A stretch of DNA of 46,408 bases. Source: Spirochaeta sp. (lineage in GTDB: Bacteria; Myxococcota_A; UBA9160; UBA4427). Below are positions 8,749 through 16,326 of this stretch, one piece after another. The notes under the pieces were generated by a model, which searched no databases, was not told where the DNA came from, and worked only from the letters and a program-made list of their open reading frames with translations. The stretch lies in contig NZGT01000100.1 in NCBI GenBank assembly GCA_002691025.1, positions 6,973 through 53,380 on the forward strand. The letters run 5' to 3'. The position numbers and the translations under genes were made by a program. Position 1 is the stretch's first letter. Each line of letters starts with the position of its first letter.

Positions 8749-9393
8749 ATGAATGCCTACTTTGAAGAATTGGATGACTTCTACAAGAATCGCGTGCCCG
8801 ACCATTGGAATCTCAGTCTCGAAAAGCAGGCTGAGACCGCGCGACAAGATGGAGAGGAAGCCCAACGCCTACTCGAAGAGATGACAGAAGTGCGGGCCAC
8901 CATCGACATCATCGTGCAAGACGGGCAGGACGAGAAATCATCCCACTACCATCTGAACATAGATGCAGGACGCATGCATGCCGGACAGGAGGGTCTCCGC
9001 TCGCCCTTTCTCACGCTCTGTCATGACCGCGAGAGTTTCGAAGTGCTCCGTGAAGAATCCGGCGATTCCATCCTGGGTTTCCTGGGCGCACTCGCGGGTC
9101 AGCAGGACGACCTACAGCTCACGCCGGGTCGAATCCGCAATCTCAGCGGGATCAACGGAACACTCTCGTTCCAACTCACGGGCGAGAAACCCATGACCCT
9201 GGAAGCCCGATTCGGTGACACGGAAAGCGAAGAGCAGACTCGTTGCTTCGTTCGCCTTTCTCGGGAGACCTTTCAAGACCTGAAGACAGGCGCCATCGCA
9301 CCGCAGGACGTCTTCCTCAACGGACTGGTCGAAATCGAAGGGGATATGCAGATGGCCATGCAGATTGCGCTTGCAGCCGTCGCACCGAGCTGA
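8749..9393 (+). CDS. SCP2 sterol-binding-domain protein
   Basis: A 214-residue soluble protein with no signal peptide or membrane helix. The C-terminal half resembles the SCP2 lipid-binding fold: the segment DLKTGAIAPQDVFLNGLVE followed by EGDMQMAMQIALAAVA matches the conserved end of that family, where the hydrophobic tunnel binds acyl chains or sterol-like lipids. The N-terminal 45 residues are acidic and helical and could mediate dimerisation. It follows mltG by 6 bases, so it is likely translated from the same transcript. The ligand is unknown. Given the acyl-CoA dehydrogenase and ETF-QO elsewhere in the window, binding of fatty acyl groups is plausible but inferred. Confidence 0.75.
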   Translation: MNAYFEELDDFYKNRVPDHWNLSLEKQAETARQDGEEAQRLLEEMTEVRATIDIIVQDGQDEKSSHYHLNIDAGRMHAGQEGLRSPFLTLCHDRESFEVLREESGDSILGFLGALAGQQDDLQLTPGRIRNLSGINGTLSFQLTGEKPMTLEARFGDTESEEQTRCFVRLSRETFQDLKTGAIAPQDVFLNGLVEIEGDMQMAMQIALAAVAPS

Positions 9394-9459
9394 AGAACTC
9401 CACGCTCGGCCTCGAGGTCAGATCGAACGGCATGGAAGCAGACGGTCGATCCGTTGCGG

Positions 9460-11094
9460 CTATTCAGACAGGCTCGGTTCAAAGAGAGAAACCGCCTTCT
9501 CTCCACCCAGTGTGGTAAGCAAGGTCGTCAGCTTCGGCCCCCGATCACGACCCAGCAAGAGGTCGTAGACCACGGGACAGAGCGTCTTCAAGGTGAGTTC
9601 GGTCCCTTCACAGAGCCCCTGCATGTGTGGAATGAGGTCCGGTTCACTGATATCCGGCTCTGCGCGCATGACTTCGACCAGACGGTGGAGCGCACGATGC
9701 TGATCCGCCGACAATGGCTGCTGGACCGGCTCGGATCGGATCTGGAACCGGAATTCCTCCGGTGCATAGGTGCGGGTCCAGTTCCAGCAACAGATCGCTC
9801 GCTGCCGACATGCCTCCGCATCGGCTTGGCTCTGGATGTCACCGCTCTTTTCGTAGTAGGCGACCACCCGGTCTACATCCCCGTCATAAGCCTGAAGCAA
9901 CATGGAGAGCCCTCGGAAGGGAGCAGCAAAAGGGACGGCCTCCCCGGGTACGATTCGAGCCCCCGACGGCGAAGCCAGTTCCAGCGTTCGGCGGGCAATC
10001 TGACGTTTCTTGTCCGCCTTGCTTCCGTCCTCGCTTTCGTGGGCCAATCGGGTTGCTCGATCAAAATCCTCGTAGAGTCGAAGCACATCGAGATCAAACG
10101 AAATCTGGAATTCGCTTCCGGGGCGCTGGGACGCAAAGATCCAGCGCAGAATCATGGGCTCATAGATTTCGAGACAGTCCGCCACCGTAACCACATCACC
10201 GGAGGAACTCGAGATCTTGCCTCCCTTTCCCTTGATCCGGACGAAGTCATAGGAAATGTATTGTGGAGCCTCACCACCATAGACCCGGTCCACGATCACG
10301 GAGCCGGTATCGTAGCTCCCCCCTGCACTGCTGTGGTCCTTTCCTCCTGGCTCAAAGAGGACTCTTTCCACGGACCAGCGCATGGGCCAATCGATGCGCC
10401 AGGGCAACTTGACGTTCCCACCCTGCCTGAGATCCAACTTGGCCTCATGCCCGCAAGACCGACACGAATAGGAGACCTCCCATTCCCCAGACCACTTGAA
10501 ATCAATCTCATCCCGACCGCAGGAATCACAAAAACCAGCCAAAGGAAGCCAGTCCTCGGGAAGAGGTTGAGTGCGGTGGGAGTTGAGAATCTCCCGAAGA
10601 ATGTCTTTTGATTCGAGCGCACGGCGTATGCCGTCCGCATAGTCACCCGCCCGATAACGAACCGACTGCCGAATGAATTCCGGCTCGATCCCAAGAGGAG
10701 CGAGACTCTCTTCAAAGAGAGCCACGAAGTGGGAAGCATAACTATCGTGCTCTCCAAAGGGGTCTGGCACATCGACCACGCTCCGGCGGAGGTTCTCCTC
10801 GAGCAGATCCGGCCGAGGCATTCCAGCAGGTACCTTGCGAAAAACGTCGAAATCATCCCACGAATAGATGAAACGGACTTCGGCGCCTTGATCGCGCAGA
10901 GCCCGGGCCACCAGGTCGACCGTTATGACTTCGCGAAAATTCCCGATATGCACGACACCGGACGGCGTGATCCCCGCCGCCACCGTTACCCCGTCTCCTT
11001 CCTCGCTGGAACGCAGTGTGCGAAATGCGGCCTGATCGGCCCAATGCGAGAAATAAGGATCCCGAACGTTCTGCTTCGACGATTTTGAACTCAT
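9460..11094 (-). CDS. lysK: Lysyl-tRNA synthetase, class I
   Basis: Charges tRNA-Lys. This is the archaeal-type class I enzyme, unrelated to the class II LysS of most bacteria. The 544-residue protein has the HIGH-type motif VVHIGNFRE at 47-55, the class I LysRS segment FIYSWDDFDVFRKVP, two zinc-type cysteine pairs (CDSCGRDE and CRSCGHE), the substrate segment PGGKDHSSAGGSYD, and the KMSKS equivalent KGGKISSSSG. The C-terminal half is the helical anticodon-binding region. I chose the ATG at 11092-11094 because the family N-terminus begins shortly after it. No Shine-Dalgarno is present; instead a -10-like GACAAT ends 9 bases upstream. It follows mreB on the same strand by 91 bases. Confidence 0.95.
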   Translation of the reverse strand: MSSKSSKQNVRDPYFSHWADQAAFRTLRSSEEGDGVTVAAGITPSGVVHIGNFREVITVDLVARALRDQGAEVRFIYSWDDFDVFRKVPAGMPRPDLLEENLRRSVVDVPDPFGEHDSYASHFVALFEESLAPLGIEPEFIRQSVRYRAGDYADGIRRALESKDILREILNSHRTQPLPEDWLPLAGFCDSCGRDEIDFKWSGEWEVSYSCRSCGHEAKLDLRQGGNVKLPWRIDWPMRWSVERVLFEPGGKDHSSAGGSYDTGSVIVDRVYGGEAPQYISYDFVRIKGKGGKISSSSGDVVTVADCLEIYEPMILRWIFASQRPGSEFQISFDLDVLRLYEDFDRATRLAHESEDGSKADKKRQIARRTLELASPSGARIVPGEAVPFAAPFRGLSMLLQAYDGDVDRVVAYYEKSGDIQSQADAEACRQRAICCWNWTRTYAPEEFRFQIRSEPVQQPLSADQHRALHRLVEVMRAEPDISEPDLIPHMQGLCEGTELTLKTLCPVVYDLLLGRDRGPKLTTLLTTLGGEKAVSLFEPSLSE

Positions 11095-11103
11095 GCGGCC
11101 CGA

Positions 11104-11133
11104 ATTGTCACGCAGAACGGTTGGGCACGCCAA
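11104..11133 (-). promoter_or_regulatory. Putative lysK promoter (leaderless type)
   Basis: On the minus strand, TTGGCG (11128-11133) and GACAAT (11104-11109) are separated by 18 bases, and the -10 ends exactly 9 bases before the lysK ATG. The spacing and lack of a ribosome binding site mirror ruvX. It would produce a leaderless transcript. This is inferred from sequence only. Confidence 0.4.
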
Positions 11134-11185
11134 CCCGGACAGCAAGAACTTCGCAGATCAGCGCGAACTCGTCGCACAAAAAAGA

Positions 11186-12223
11186 CTAGGCCAGAGCCAC
11201 CTCTCGAAGCAGGGAGATCCGATCAAGGGCTTCGCCTGCTCCATGGACAACCGCCGTATACGGATCCTCGCTTCTCACTATCGGAAGCTTGGTTTCCTCA
11301 CGGAGAACCTGATCCAGGTCCTGGATCAGGGAGCCTCCACCCACCAGCATGATCCCACGATCGACGATATCGGCCGCAAGCTCAGGCGGGGTCTTTTCCA
11401 GGGTCAGATGGACGGTTTCGATGATGGCATGAAGCGGCTCTACCAGCGCGTCCCTGATTTCCTCGGTGGTCGTCACCACGACTTTAGGGATACCCGCAAC
11501 CAGGTCTCGGCCCTTGATCTCCATCGCCGCTGACTCACTCTGGCTCCATGCGCTCCCGATATTGAGTTTGACGTTTTCAGCGGTGCGCTCACCGATCAAC
11601 ATATTGTATTTGCGACGGACATAATTGACGATGGCCTCGTCCATGGTATCTCCGCCGGTTCGAATCGACCTTGAAGTGACAATTCCCGATAGCGAGATCA
11701 CAGCGACATCCGTGGTCCCCCCTCCAATATCCACAACCATGTTTCCGGCAGGCGCTGTCACGTCAAGGCCCGCACCGATCGCCGCAGCCATTGGCTCTTC
11801 GATCAAGAAGACTTCTCGTGCACCCGCAGACAAAGCCGATTCACGCACGGCCCTCTTCTCAACGCTCGTGATACACGGAGGCACGCAAACGACAATCCGA
11901 GGACGTGCGACAATTCGACGGTTGTGGGCACGGGCGATGAAATAGCGAAGCATCGCCTCGGTCACCTCGAAGTCGGCGATCACACCGTCCTTGATCGGAC
12001 GAATCGCCCGTATCGAACCGGGCGTGCGCCCAAGCATCTCCTTGGCGGCATGACCCACGGCCAGGACCCGTTGGCCGCGACCATCACCACTATCAGAAAC
12101 AGCGACCACACTGGGCTCAGAACACACCAAGCCATCACCTCGGCGATAAACCAGTGTGTTCGCAGTCCCCAGATCAATCGCCAAATCATGGGAAAACAAG
12201 CCGGCTAAAGATTTGAGCAACAT
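11186..12223 (-). CDS. mreB: Rod-shape actin homologue MreB
   Basis: Cytoskeletal ATPase forming membrane-associated filaments that direct lateral cell-wall synthesis. The 345-residue protein has the normal length. It begins LFSHDLAIDLGTANTLVY with phosphate-binding loop 1, followed by phosphate loop 2 VVDIGGGTTDVAVISL and the adenosine motif GIMLVGGGSLI near the C-terminus; LIEEPMAAAIGAGLDV is also diagnostic. AAGGA precedes the ATG at suitable spacing. It stands downstream of the proteasome locus, and mreC/mreD are not adjacent, which is unusual since mreBCD often form one operon. Upstream (12224-12467) is a 244-base gap with a GAGGGT/ACCCTC inverted repeat but no gene. Confidence 0.96.
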   Translation of the reverse strand: MLLKSLAGLFSHDLAIDLGTANTLVYRRGDGLVCSEPSVVAVSDSGDGRGQRVLAVGHAAKEMLGRTPGSIRAIRPIKDGVIADFEVTEAMLRYFIARAHNRRIVARPRIVVCVPPCITSVEKRAVRESALSAGAREVFLIEEPMAAAIGAGLDVTAPAGNMVVDIGGGTTDVAVISLSGIVTSRSIRTGGDTMDEAIVNYVRRKYNMLIGERTAENVKLNIGSAWSQSESAAMEIKGRDLVAGIPKVVVTTTEEIRDALVEPLHAIIETVHLTLEKTPPELAADIVDRGIMLVGGGSLIQDLDQVLREETKLPIVRSEDPYTAVVHGAGEALDRISLLREVALA

Positions 12224-12467
12224 AGAAGAATCCTTCCGAGGGTTTCCGGGCCACCGCGCTAAAGCGAGACCCTCCGAAAGAACTCATCGGCAGACTCCAT
12301 GCAGTCCTGAAGGAAAACTCCACAAACGCACACGAGCTGCACGTACAGACAGGGATGCCTGCTCGTGGGTGCAGTCGTCCCATGGGGACGTTGACCAAGG
12401 ACCTAATACGACGTGGGAAGGCATGTTGGACCGGGGCATTCTCCACCCCACCCCTACCGAATGGAGC

Positions 12468-12896
12468 TCAAGGGTTCGTAAGAGACCCTGCAGCCTGCCC
12501 TGGCGACACAGAAGGAACGGGCGCCTTCGGATCGCTTTCAACCAGCACTTTGAGTTCTTCCACGCGCTGATCCAGGTCGCCCACACGAATCCGTACATCG
12601 CTGAACCGGTCGTCGTACGCCTTGATCTGACGCTGGGCTTCAAGCAGCGCGGAATCCAAGCGGCTGACCTCAAGCTCCAAGCCTTCAGCGCGACGGTACT
12701 GCTGAAAAGCCAACGCCATTCCCATCAGGAGCCCGACCAATCCCCAGAGCCATACACCGCCGCTCCGACGAACACGGGACGCCTCCTGAGGCTTGGGCGC
12801 CGAGGTCGTGGCCGAGAACTCTTCAGCCGACTCGTCGGGCTGCCCGGCTTCTTCTCCCACTACTCGCAACTTGGATTCTTCGCCCAGCGCTTCCAC
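12468..12896 (-). CDS. Unknown single-pass membrane coiled-coil protein downstream of pafA
   Basis: I do not recognise a family. The start is a GTG at 12894-12896 preceded by GGAGGGG at ideal spacing, giving 142 residues. The frame is open upstream to 12980 but without a comparable ribosome site. Residues 1-45 are acidic, Ser/Pro-rich and probably disordered. 47-64 is one membrane helix (VWLWGLVGLLMGMALAF). 67-121 is a strongly heptad-like coiled coil rich in Leu, Glu and Arg. The last 20 residues are Pro/Ser-rich. Positive residues just before the helix (RVRR) suggest the N-terminus is cytoplasmic and the coiled coil lies outside. It follows pafA by 111 bases on the same strand, so it may belong to the proteasome transcript. 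A role in that system is inference. Confidence 0.7.
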   Translation of the reverse strand: MEALGEESKLRVVGEEAGQPDESAEEFSATTSAPKPQEASRVRRSGGVWLWGLVGLLMGMALAFQQYRRAEGLELEVSRLDSALLEAQRQIKAYDDRFSDVRIRVGDLDQRVEELKVLVESDPKAPVPSVSPGQAAGSLTNP

Positions 12897-13007
12897 GGTG
12901 CCCCTCCATACTGATTCACGCGTCAGAGAGACTCTCGCAGATTCGTAAGGAAATGAGAAGGCTGAAAAACGATTTCCCAAACGCCGCCCGGAGAACCCGG
13001 AGCAACC

Positions 13008-14414
13008 TCAGGACTGGATCACCAATTTCGAGAGACTGGTTTTACGCAGGTTCGTCTTCTGGATGGTTCGTACCAGTTCGGCCACCTTCTCGGTATCCGT
13101 TTCGAAAGGATTGTTGCAGATCACCCGAACGTTCAGGAGATTCCCCAAACGGATATTGGACCAGTCGAGGTCGTATTGGATCGAATTCTCTCTGGCCAGT
13201 TTGATGAACTCCCCACGCATACGAGCCCGGGTGTCCGGCGGCGGCTCCGTCTTGGCCAGATCAACCGCTTCGTCATCAAAAAGGCGATCCACGGCCCCAT
13301 TTCTTTCAAGGAGGTGGTAGAGGCTGCGCTTTCGCTGGATGTCGTGGTATTGCAGATCCATCATGAAGACCTTGGGATCATTCCATGAGGTACCGTGGCG
13401 ATCGATATAGGATTCGATCATACGACGCTTGATGACCCAATCTACCTGACGATCCAATCGGTTGGGGTCATCATTCAAGCAGTCGAGCACGTGCTGCCAC
13501 ATGCCCACCGCCTCTTTGTGCTCATCATCCACCGGATACTGCTCGATATATTTCTGCGCCATCTCGCAGTACTCCATCTGGATCTCGATGGGCGAATACT
13601 CTCGACCGTTATCCAGACGAAGCTTACGCTTGCAGGTCACATCATAGGTGATGTCCTTGATCGCCTTGACGGGATTGCGAAGCGTGAAGTCCTTGTTGAT
13701 GTAATTATCTTCGATCATCTGGAGCACAACCGAGCAGGTTCCCACCTTGATGAAGTTGGTGTACTCGCTCATATTCGAGTCGCCGACGATGACATGGAGC
13801 CTGCGATACTTCTCTCGGTCGGCGTGCGGTTCATCCCGGGTATTGATGATGGACCGGTCATTCGTGGTCGTCCCAGAGATCTTCTGATAGATGTGCTGCG
13901 CCCGCTGACTGATGCAGTAATGGACCCCGTCCTGGGTCTGGAAGACCTTGCCAGCGCCCGTATAGATCTGACGCGTCACCAGGAAGGGAATCAACTGCTC
14001 GGCCAGGTAATAGAAATCTACATCCCGATCAACGAGATAGTTTTCGTGACAGCCGTAGCTGTTCCCGACGAAATCCGTGTTGTTCTTGAAGATCGAGAGC
14101 TTCCCAGGAATCCTCTCCTCACGGATCTTCTCTTCCGCGTACTGTTGGAGATCCTCTAGAATCCGCTCTCCCGCCTGGTCGTATATGATCAACTGCTTGG
14201 GCGAAGCGCACTCCGGCGTCGCATACTCCGGATGACAACCCGTATCCTGGTAGAAACGCGCTCCATTCTCGAGAAACACGTTGAGAAAGTGCTCTGTCGT
14301 GATGAGCTTCTCAAAGAGAAACCGGATCGCTTTTTCTACAGGAAGTGTTTTACGCCCTTCCGGCGTAAAAATGATCCCGTATTCAGTCTCTATTCCATAG
14401 ATTCGCTTCTGCAT
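13008..14414 (-). CDS. pafA: Pup-protein ligase PafA
   Basis: Uses ATP to phosphorylate the C-terminal Glu of Pup and joins it through an isopeptide bond to a substrate lysine. The 468-residue protein has the glutamine-synthetase-like fold motifs: YGIETEYG with the metal-binding Glu, the catalytic Asp57 in YQDTGCHPEYATPEC, FKNNTDFVGNSYGCHENY, the central NTRDEPHADREKYRRLHVI and VGDSNMSEYTNF. It lacks the Dop-loop insertion between the first motif and NVFLENGARFY, which separates it from the paralogue at 16327. The C-terminal small domain (about 400-468) that binds Pup is present. It is the last enzyme gene of the proteasome locus, 44 bases after prcA. Confidence 0.96.
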   Translation of the reverse strand: MQKRIYGIETEYGIIFTPEGRKTLPVEKAIRFLFEKLITTEHFLNVFLENGARFYQDTGCHPEYATPECASPKQLIIYDQAGERILEDLQQYAEEKIREERIPGKLSIFKNNTDFVGNSYGCHENYLVDRDVDFYYLAEQLIPFLVTRQIYTGAGKVFQTQDGVHYCISQRAQHIYQKISGTTTNDRSIINTRDEPHADREKYRRLHVIVGDSNMSEYTNFIKVGTCSVVLQMIEDNYINKDFTLRNPVKAIKDITYDVTCKRKLRLDNGREYSPIEIQMEYCEMAQKYIEQYPVDDEHKEAVGMWQHVLDCLNDDPNRLDRQVDWVIKRRMIESYIDRHGTSWNDPKVFMMDLQYHDIQRKRSLYHLLERNGAVDRLFDDEAVDLAKTEPPPDTRARMRGEFIKLARENSIQYDLDWSNIRLGNLLNVRVICNNPFETDTEKVAELVRTIQKTNLRKTSLSKLVIQS

Positions 14415-14458
14415 TCATCCCGCCAATCTTTCGCAAGTAGGGATCCTACAAACCCGAC

Positions 14459-15157
14459 TCAATTCGTCAGCAGGTCTCGCACCTGCTCTACCGACAGACG
14501 CTCGAACTTCCTGCCACGTTTGGCACTGCGCATGATCGAAACCTCAAGGCTTGACTCGTCCAGGCTGGATGTCCGATCCGCGCCTCCCTCCAGAGCCCGA
14601 ACACCCAGGCGGAGTATCGAACCGACTTCCATGCCCTCTTCATATTCACCCGACATGACACCCTCGACGTCATCGACATTTCCACCAATGACGCAGAATC
14701 GACTGTGCTCACTTATGAAGCCATCGAAGGTCACGCGGTACAGTCGGTTCCGGCAGTCATCGTCCCATCGATCGTCGCCTACTTCAGCAACAATGATTTC
14801 GATCTCAAGCGGCTTCGGGTCTCGTGTAAAAGCTTCTCCGATGACTCGGGAATACTCGTTCGCAAGAGCCTTACCGCCTACGTCTTCCCGACTGTAGGCG
14901 TACCCTTTCGTATCGGCGTAGCGAACGCCGCCCTTCCGGAGTTGATCGAATTCACTGAATTTGCCTACACCCGCAAAAGCGATGCGGTCATAGATCTCGC
15001 CGATCTTGGAAAGGCTCGTCGCATTCTCTGCCACCAACAGAACACCCTCTGAGTATTCTGCGGCAATGATCGACTTCCCTCTCGCAATTCCCTTCCGCGA
15101 GAATTCAGCCTTGTCGGCCATGATCTGTTCAGGAGACACATAGAACGGGGCACTCAT
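14459..15157 (-). CDS. prcA: Proteasome alpha subunit PrcA
   Basis: Forms the outer heptameric rings of the 20S core particle and gates substrate entry. The 232-residue sequence opens with FYVSPEQIMADKAEFSRKGI and continues with IARGKSIIAAEYSEGVLLVAEN, YDRIAFAGVGKFSEFDQLR and GGVRYADTKGYAYSREDV, all close to actinobacterial PrcA. It lacks a propeptide and a catalytic Thr, as expected for an alpha subunit. The ATG overlaps the prcB stop by 4 bases (ATGA), which favours translational coupling and 1:1 stoichiometry. The C-terminal 35 residues are basic and more variable. Confidence 0.96.
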   Translation of the reverse strand: MSAPFYVSPEQIMADKAEFSRKGIARGKSIIAAEYSEGVLLVAENATSLSKIGEIYDRIAFAGVGKFSEFDQLRKGGVRYADTKGYAYSREDVGGKALANEYSRVIGEAFTRDPKPLEIEIIVAEVGDDRWDDDCRNRLYRVTFDGFISEHSRFCVIGGNVDDVEGVMSGEYEEGMEVGSILRLGVRALEGGADRTSSLDESSLEVSIMRSAKRGRKFERLSVEQVRDLLTN

Positions 15158-15996
15158 GCTCGCGCTTCTCCATTTCTTCGTTCTGAGACAACCGAACGGT
15201 ACGCTTCCTCGATTTCGGATTCGACACCATCTTCCACGCCATCACCACTGCATATCTTGATGACCGGGTAGATGCCTCTTTCCAGATCCACTCCACCGGT
15301 GGCACGGTCCTCGTCCGCCGCCGCGGTCAACGCCCTGACCGCCAGCACCACCGACTCTGCACGTGTTATATCAGGTCGCCAGAACTGCTTGAGTGTCTCC
15401 CTGGCATAGATTCCACCAGACCCGGTCGCGTCAAACTCCGTCTCTTCGTAGCGCCCACCCGTGATGTCGAATTTCCACAGACGGCCGGTTTTCCGGCGTG
15501 AATCGAAACCAGCAAAGAGCGGCACCACGGCCAACCCCTGCATGGCCGCTGGCAGATTCTGTCGGAGCATCTGGGAGAGCTTGTTTGCCTTCCCTTCCAA
15601 CTCCAGCGCCTGTCCTTCAATCTTCTCGTAGTGCTCGAGTTCCACCGACAGAACCCGGGCCATCTCGATGGCCGGACCGGCTGCTCCCGAAATGGCCATG
15701 CAGGAATAGTTGTCTGTCGCAAAGACCTTGACGACGTCCCTCGAGGCCACGGAATGTCCCGCAGTAGCAAGTCGATCTCCAGCCACAACGACACCGTCTG
15801 CACACTTCATGGACAGCACAGTCGTCCCGTGAGGAATCGACTCCAGTGCCGCCTGACTCCATACTGCTTCATCAGGCAGCAGGTGAGGATGCTCTATCCG
15901 CAAAAGGTCGAAGAAACTCGACCCGTTATATTGGGCATTCAAACGCACGCTTCCCTCCATGACGGTATTCGTCGGCATAGACCGATTGGCCACCAT
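15154..15996 (-). CDS. prcB: Proteasome beta subunit PrcB (N-terminal threonine protease)
   Basis: Catalytic subunit of the inner rings of the 20S proteasome. The 280-residue precursor has a 57-residue propeptide; autocleavage at HG/TTVLSM would expose Thr58, the same position as in the Mycobacterium enzyme. Mature features are TTVLSMKCADGVVVAGDR with the Asp and Lys neighbourhood of the active site, AISGAAGPAIEMARVLSVEL, and FDATGSGGIYARETLK. The acidic C-terminus (DGVEDGVESEIEEAYRSV) is typical. The ATG follows the pup stop by 7 bases, and its ribosome binding site lies inside the last pup codons. It is coupled to prcA downstream. Confidence 0.97.
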   Translation of the reverse strand: MVANRSMPTNTVMEGSVRLNAQYNGSSFFDLLRIEHPHLLPDEAVWSQAALESIPHGTTVLSMKCADGVVVAGDRLATAGHSVASRDVVKVFATDNYSCMAISGAAGPAIEMARVLSVELEHYEKIEGQALELEGKANKLSQMLRQNLPAAMQGLAVVPLFAGFDSRRKTGRLWKFDITGGRYEETEFDATGSGGIYARETLKQFWRPDITRAESVVLAVRALTAAADEDRATGGVDLERGIYPVIKICSGDGVEDGVESEIEEAYRSVVSERRNGEARA

Positions 15997-16003
15997 CGGA
16001 AAA

Positions 16004-16276
16004 TCACTCCCCGCCGCGCTGCACGTAGTTCTTCACGAACTCTTCCGCGTTCTCTTCGAGAACCGAGTCGATTTCATCGAGCAGGGAATCCATGTCTTCT
16101 TTTATTTCCTCGCCCTTCTTGGCAATCTTCTTGCTGGAACCACTGCCCCCTTCAGGGCCGGAATCCCCACCGCCTTTTGCCTTTTCCTTCTGCTTCTGAT
16201 CCGAACCCGCGGCCATGAAGACCCTGGCCCGATCAGATGCGTGCTGATGGGCTGATCGCTCTATGAATTTTGCCAT
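16004..16276 (-). CDS. pup: Prokaryotic ubiquitin-like protein Pup
   Basis: Small disordered modifier that is attached to lysines to mark proteins for the proteasome. The C-terminal half, DSLLDEIDSVLEENAEEF then VKNYVQRGGE, matches the Mpa-binding helix and the conjugation terminus. The last residue is Glu, so no deamidation by Dop is needed before ligation, unlike Pup ending in Gln. The centre is Gly/Lys-rich and disordered. I chose the ATG at 16276 (90 residues) because GGAGAGG lies seven bases upstream. The internal Met21 would give a 70-residue protein of more usual size but has only a poor ribosome site. The extra segment MAKFIERSAHQHASDRARVF is unlike known Pup N-termini. Confidence 0.95.
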   Translation of the reverse strand: MAKFIERSAHQHASDRARVFMAAGSDQKQKEKAKGGGDSGPEGGSGSSKKIAKKGEEIKEDMDSLLDEIDSVLEENAEEFVKNYVQRGGE

Positions 16277-16326
16277 CGGTCTACCTCTCCAGTTTTCTTG
16301 TGTGCACGATTGTTCAGGACTTATCG

